From the NCBI GenBank assembly GCA_947178125.1, contig CAMWXB010000031.1, positions 1 to 45,373 on the forward strand: a stretch of DNA of 45,373 nucleotides, given 5' to 3'. Shown here piece after piece: positions 42,181 through 45,373 of the stretch. The notes under the pieces were generated by a model that was not told where the DNA came from, made no database searches, and was given only the letters and a program-made list of their open reading frames with translations. This DNA is from an uncultured Lachnospiraceae bacterium (GTDB lineage: Bacteria > Bacillota > Clostridia > Lachnospirales > Lachnospiraceae). Positions within the stretch are counted from its first letter, which is position 1. Every line of letters starts with the position of its first letter. Made by a program: the position numbers and the translations under genes.

Positions 42181-43455
42181 TTGATCAGAAGAGATTTCTA
42201 CTTAAAGAGGCTGACTCATCATATGTGGAATGGTGAGATTAAGGTTATAACCGGTATACGCAGATGCGGAAAATCAGTGCTGCTTTTTGAATTGTTTTAT
42301 AATCATTTGCGCGAACAGGGAGTTCGGGAAGAAGAAATCATTAAAATCGAACTTGATCAAAGAAGATATTATAAATATAGAAATCCAATCATTCTTTGTG
42401 AATATGTGGAGTCCATTGTTCAAAATAACAAGGACAGACGTTTTTTTCTTTTTATTGATGAGGTTCAGCTTACCGCGAAGATTGTTGATGAAGTAAATGG
42501 CGGTATAGAGGTTACTGTTTACGATATGTTGAATGAACTCAAAGCATATGGAAATCTTGACGTTTATGTTACGGGCAGTAACTCTAAAGGGCTGTCTAAG
42601 GACATTGCGACGGAGTTCAGGGGAAGAGCAACACAGATTCATGTGTATCCCCTTTCTTTTGAAGAGTATCATTTTTGTCTTGGGGGAGATGAAAGAAAGA
42701 ATCTGGATAGTTATATGCTTTATGGTGGTATGCCGAGAGTCCCTGCTTTAGAGGATGCAAAAGATAAAAAGGATTACTTGTCATCTTTATACAGTGAGCT
42801 GTACATGAAGGATATTGTTGAGAGAAATGGCATAGAGCGTGAGGATATCCTTAATGATATTCTGGATTTTCTTGCTTCTCAAATAAGTTCGCTGACAAAT
42901 CCTACCAATATCGCAAATGCTATAGCGAGTATGAAAAAAGAAAAGGTCAATCCGACCTTAGTATTAAATTATATTCAGTATATGATGGATTCTTTTTTAA
43001 TAGAGAAGGCCAGACGATATGATGTGAAAGGGAAAACTTATTTTAAGTATCCGAATAAGTATTATTATACGGACATTGGCTTGCGTAATGCAAGATTAAA
43101 TTACAGACAGTACGATTCCGGTCATATTATGGAGAACATCATTTATAATGAATTGGTAAGGCGGGGATATTCTGTGGATGTGGGAGTTGTAACCGATCGA
43201 ACAGGCGGTGCCAATGCACAGAAAGAGATTGACTTTGTTGTCAATGATGCGGATAAAAAAATTTACATCCAGTCGGCATTCCAAATGGATACGGAAAAGA
43301 AAGAGTCGTCGGAACTCGCTTCGTTAATGCTCACAAAGGATTTTTTCAAAAAAGTAGTTATTCGTATGGACGTGCCACATCATTTTTATGACGACAAAGG
43401 CATCTTTCACTGCAATTTAATAGATTTTTTGCTTGGGCGGGCAGAGTTGTTTTAA
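42181..43455 (+). CDS. AAA_14-DUF4143 ATPase
   Basis: 424 aa. The start is TTG at 42181 after GAGGTGA. Walker A is GIRRCGKS (25-32); Walker B is FLFIDEVQL (D93, E94); the sensor strand is DVYVTGSNS. A winged-helix-like middle part follows, then a C-terminal DUF4143 domain with KEIDFVVN...KIYIQSAF, which resembles a degraded PD-(D/E)xK nuclease core. This family is very common in Clostridia and Bacteroidetes and its function is poorly known. It has its own promoter-like site and stands between a Zorya-like motor and a restriction scar. It is either a genuine defence component or a common passenger. Confidence 0.85.
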   Translation: MIRRDFYLKRLTHHMWNGEIKVITGIRRCGKSVLLFELFYNHLREQGVREEEIIKIELDQRRYYKYRNPIILCEYVESIVQNNKDRRFFLFIDEVQLTAKIVDEVNGGIEVTVYDMLNELKAYGNLDVYVTGSNSKGLSKDIATEFRGRATQIHVYPLSFEEYHFCLGGDERKNLDSYMLYGGMPRVPALEDAKDKKDYLSSLYSELYMKDIVERNGIEREDILNDILDFLASQISSLTNPTNIANAIASMKKEKVNPTLVLNYIQYMMDSFLIEKARRYDVKGKTYFKYPNKYYYTDIGLRNARLNYRQYDSGHIMENIIYNELVRRGYSVDVGVVTDRTGGANAQKEIDFVVNDADKKIYIQSAFQMDTEKKESSELASLMLTKDFFKKVVIRMDVPHHFYDDKGIFHCNLIDFLLGRAELF

Positions 43456-43481
43456 GGTTTCTATGCTGAAACGTGGACATA

Positions 43482-43679
43482 TTAAAGTATTTGTCTAAGA
43501 AGCGCCTCTGCGCTTTCTTCCTCAGGATCATTTGTACCAAGTTCGCCGCGAAATGCGCGGGCTAATATGGCTTTCATCAGGCAGGAGTTGGAATCGCTGT
43601 ACAGGTATTTTTCAGCCAGTTCTCCGAATTTTCCGAGAACAGGAAAAGTATCATTCAAAAATGCAAAATTGGATTTCAC
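43482..43679 (-). pseudogene. Scar of a type I restriction-modification system
   Basis: A 65-codon frame on the minus strand joins two unrelated pieces. The first 36 residues (NFAFLNDTFPVLGKFG, LAEKYLYSDSNSCLMK) match the start of HsdR-like/DUF4145 proteins. The remaining residues (ILARAFRGELGTNDPEEES, AEALLRQIL) match the very C-terminus of HsdS specificity subunits. Each half is a well-known end of a much larger protein, so an internal deletion seems to have fused them and removed the rest. Recognition is from memory of the families; a search would settle it. It has a GGAGG-like site upstream on its strand (43687-43691) and may still be translated. Confidence 0.65.
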
Positions 43680-43856
43680 GCGGACGGCCTCCTTTACTGC
43701 CTGTTTCTTCCTTTACAGCATATCATAGAGGGGGGAATTTCTCAAGATTGATGGAGATTTGGATGGGGTAGATATATTTTAAAAGAAAAGGGTAAAATTG
43801 GGGTGAAAAAAACGATGCAAATTTTGACAGATTTCACGCTATTTTTGCAAGAAAAA

Positions 43857-43884
43857 TTATCTTCTAACAGAATTAGTCTATAAT
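43857..43884 (+). promoter_or_regulatory. Candidate promoter for the SIR2-TPR gene
   Basis: TTATCT (43857-43862), 16-base spacer, consensus TATAAT (43879-43884), 35 bases before the ATG at 43919. Confidence 0.5.
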
Positions 43885-43918
43885 GAAAGCAGATACCGGA
43901 TGAAGGGAGAAGATACAA

Positions 43919-45373
43919 ATGGGCTATGAAGAACTTTCTTTAAGTAGTTTTGTCAAAGAAATGAAAGAGGTTTCGGACGGAGCGCATCCGAGGAAATTCT
44001 GCTTTGTGCTCGGAGCGGGAGCATCAAAGGCGTCCGGCATAAAATCCGGACAGGAACTTGTGAACATATGGGACAGGGAACTGCGTGAAAGGAATAAAGA
44101 GGCGTATCTGAAATGGAAAGAAGCATTAAATATAAATGATAAAAATAAATATGAATTTTACAGCCAGTATTATGAAAGACGATTCCGGCAGCCGGAGGAT
44201 GGCTATAATTATCTGGAAAAATTGATGGAGTCTGCAAAGCCAAGCATCGGCTATATCATGCTTTGTTATATCCTGACACATACGAAGCATCATGTTGTGA
44301 TTACGACAAATTTTGATCATTTGGTAGAAGATACGGTAAATTATTATGAAGATACGATACCTTTGGTCATTGGACATGAAAGTCTGGCGCATTATGTGAC
44401 GAAGCAGATCAACAGGCCGATGATCATCAAAATTCATCGAGACCTTCTTCTGGATCCCAGGAATAGAGCGGCAGAAGTGAATGAACTGCATGATAATTGG
44501 AAAAAGGCGTTGGATATTGTTTTTTCGGAGTATCATCCGGTCTTTATCGGATATGCCGGGAATGACAACAGCCTTATGGATTTTCTGATTGAAAATCGGG
44601 AAAAGTATCTGAAAAAAGACTGGGCGCTCCCCTATTGGATGTTGTATAGAACGGATGAGATGAGCGAAAAGGTGCAGACTTTTCTGGACGAAACAAATGG
44701 ATATCTGATCAGGCACAATGGATTTGATGACGTTTTCTGTATGCTGGGCGCTGCATTTGAGTATAAGCTGCCCACCAAAGAAACTTTCTTATCTGACGCT
44801 GAACGACGATTTCAGATGCTCACCGATTCGATCAATGCCTATACGAAAGCGTCAATTGACAGAAAGGAAGCGGCTTCTGACGAAAATGACTGCGGAGAGG
44901 AAGCACAGGAAGTCAATCAGGCGGTCTGCCAGATCACAGATCAGTCGGAGCAGCAGCGATTATTCAGAGAAGCTTTACTATTGGATAATGATGGAAAATG
45001 TGAAGAGGCTGCCCGGATTTTTAAGCAGCTGATAGAGAAAAATACGGATAATGTCAGTTATCATTATTGCTATGGGATAAACCTGTTTAAAATGGAGCGC
45101 TATGAAGAATCGTCAGAAGAAATGAAGAAAGCGGCGGAACTGGAACCGGGGAATGCTGATTGTCAGTTTTCCTACGGATTGACATTGTACAGGATGAAAC
45201 ATTATGATAAAGCAGTGAAGAAAATGCGGGAAGCGATAGAGATGAATCCGGAGATGGCAGAGTGGCATTTTCTGTACGAAAATGCGTTAAGAGAGGCGGG
45301 GAATCATGAAGAAGCGCTGGAAGAAATCCGGAAAGCGGTGGAATTGGAGCCGGGAAATGCAGAGTATCGATAC
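43919..45373 (+). CDS. SIR2-like domain protein with C-terminal TPR repeats (3' truncated)
   Basis: An open frame of 485 codons running off the right edge, with AGGGAGA before the ATG. Residues about 25-300 are a SIR2-like NAD-binding fold: GAGAS (32-36), ITTNFDHLVED (128-138), KIHRD with the catalytic-position His H173, and FIGYAGND (209-216). The usual KxHG motif has Arg in place of Gly (R174). A linker leads to at least three to four TPR repeats from about residue 344 (YEESSEEMKKAAELEPGNA, YDKAVKKMREAIEMNPEMA, HEEALEEIRKAVELEPGNA). SIR2 domains in bacterial defence (ThsA, DSR) deplete NAD+ on infection; TPR parts usually sense or scaffold. A defence role here is inferred from family and neighbours. 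Confidence 0.85.
   Translation, partial: MGYEELSLSSFVKEMKEVSDGAHPRKFCFVLGAGASKASGIKSGQELVNIWDRELRERNKEAYLKWKEALNINDKNKYEFYSQYYERRFRQPEDGYNYLEKLMESAKPSIGYIMLCYILTHTKHHVVITTNFDHLVEDTVNYYEDTIPLVIGHESLAHYVTKQINRPMIIKIHRDLLLDPRNRAAEVNELHDNWKKALDIVFSEYHPVFIGYAGNDNSLMDFLIENREKYLKKDWALPYWMLYRTDEMSEKVQTFLDETNGYLIRHNGFDDVFCMLGAAFEYKLPTKETFLSDAERRFQMLTDSINAYTKASIDRKEAASDENDCGEEAQEVNQAVCQITDQSEQQRLFREALLLDNDGKCEEAARIFKQLIEKNTDNVSYHYCYGINLFKMERYEESSEEMKKAAELEPGNADCQFSYGLTLYRMKHYDKAVKKMREAIEMNPEMAEWHFLYENALREAGNHEEALEEIRKAVELEPGNAEYRY

Overview
The window reads as chromosomal DNA from a Gram-positive, spore-former-type Bacillota, most likely a Lachnospiraceae (Clostridium cluster XIVa) relative. Pointers are GGAGG-type ribosome sites, sigma-A promoters of the TTGnnn-N17-TAnnnT kind, GH25 muramidases with Ig-like and cell-wall-binding repeats, a LytR-CpsA-Psr ligase, a Csp-like subtilisin and a GH115 glycosidase. 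Nearly every gene is on the + strand. No transposase, integrase, rRNA, tRNA or CRISPR array was seen.

Region 1 (1-25.1 kb) is a surface-polysaccharide locus. rfbB, rfbA and rfbC make most of dTDP-L-rhamnose (rfbD/rmlD is not in the window). A second GH25 muramidase sits between rfbA and rfbC. Wzm/Wzt form an ABC exporter whose ATPase carries a Wzt C-terminal glycan-binding domain. The next gene is a methyltransferase-kinase fusion resembling the WbdD chain terminator. Five GT2-type glycosyltransferases, a phosphohexomutase, a WbaP-type initiating phosphoglycosyltransferase, an LCP ligase and GlmS complete the set. The inferred scheme is initiation on undecaprenyl phosphate, cytoplasmic elongation, capping, Wzm/Wzt export with cap recognition, and LCP attachment to peptidoglycan. 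A structured element occurs three times (1629, 2819, 23147), with compensatory base changes between copies. A separate, promoter-driven, branched leader lies before the phosphomutase.

Region 2 (25.2-30.5 kb) concerns protein quality control: a membrane-anchored HtrA protease, a divergent ClpX-like unfoldase with an intrinsic-terminator-like hairpin in its leader, and a Csp-like S8 protease.

Region 3 (30.5-35.8 kb) is a strongly AT-rich, probably acquired cassette: a 192-aa two-helix membrane protein, a 1114-aa TPR-like/CHAT protease with an intact His-Cys dyad, and a 194-aa protein of unknown function, closed by a terminator. It looks like an undescribed or poorly described CHAT-protease conflict system and is the best candidate for something new here.

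Region 4 (35.8-45.4 kb) holds a bacteriohemerythrin (- strand), a GH115 glycosidase, a ZorA/ZorB-like proton-channel motor pair without ZorC/D/E, an AAA-DUF4143 ATPase, a scar of a type I restriction system, and a SIR2-like/TPR protein that runs off the right end. With region 3 this has the character of a defence island. All functional assignments rest on motif recognition by eye; no database search was run.
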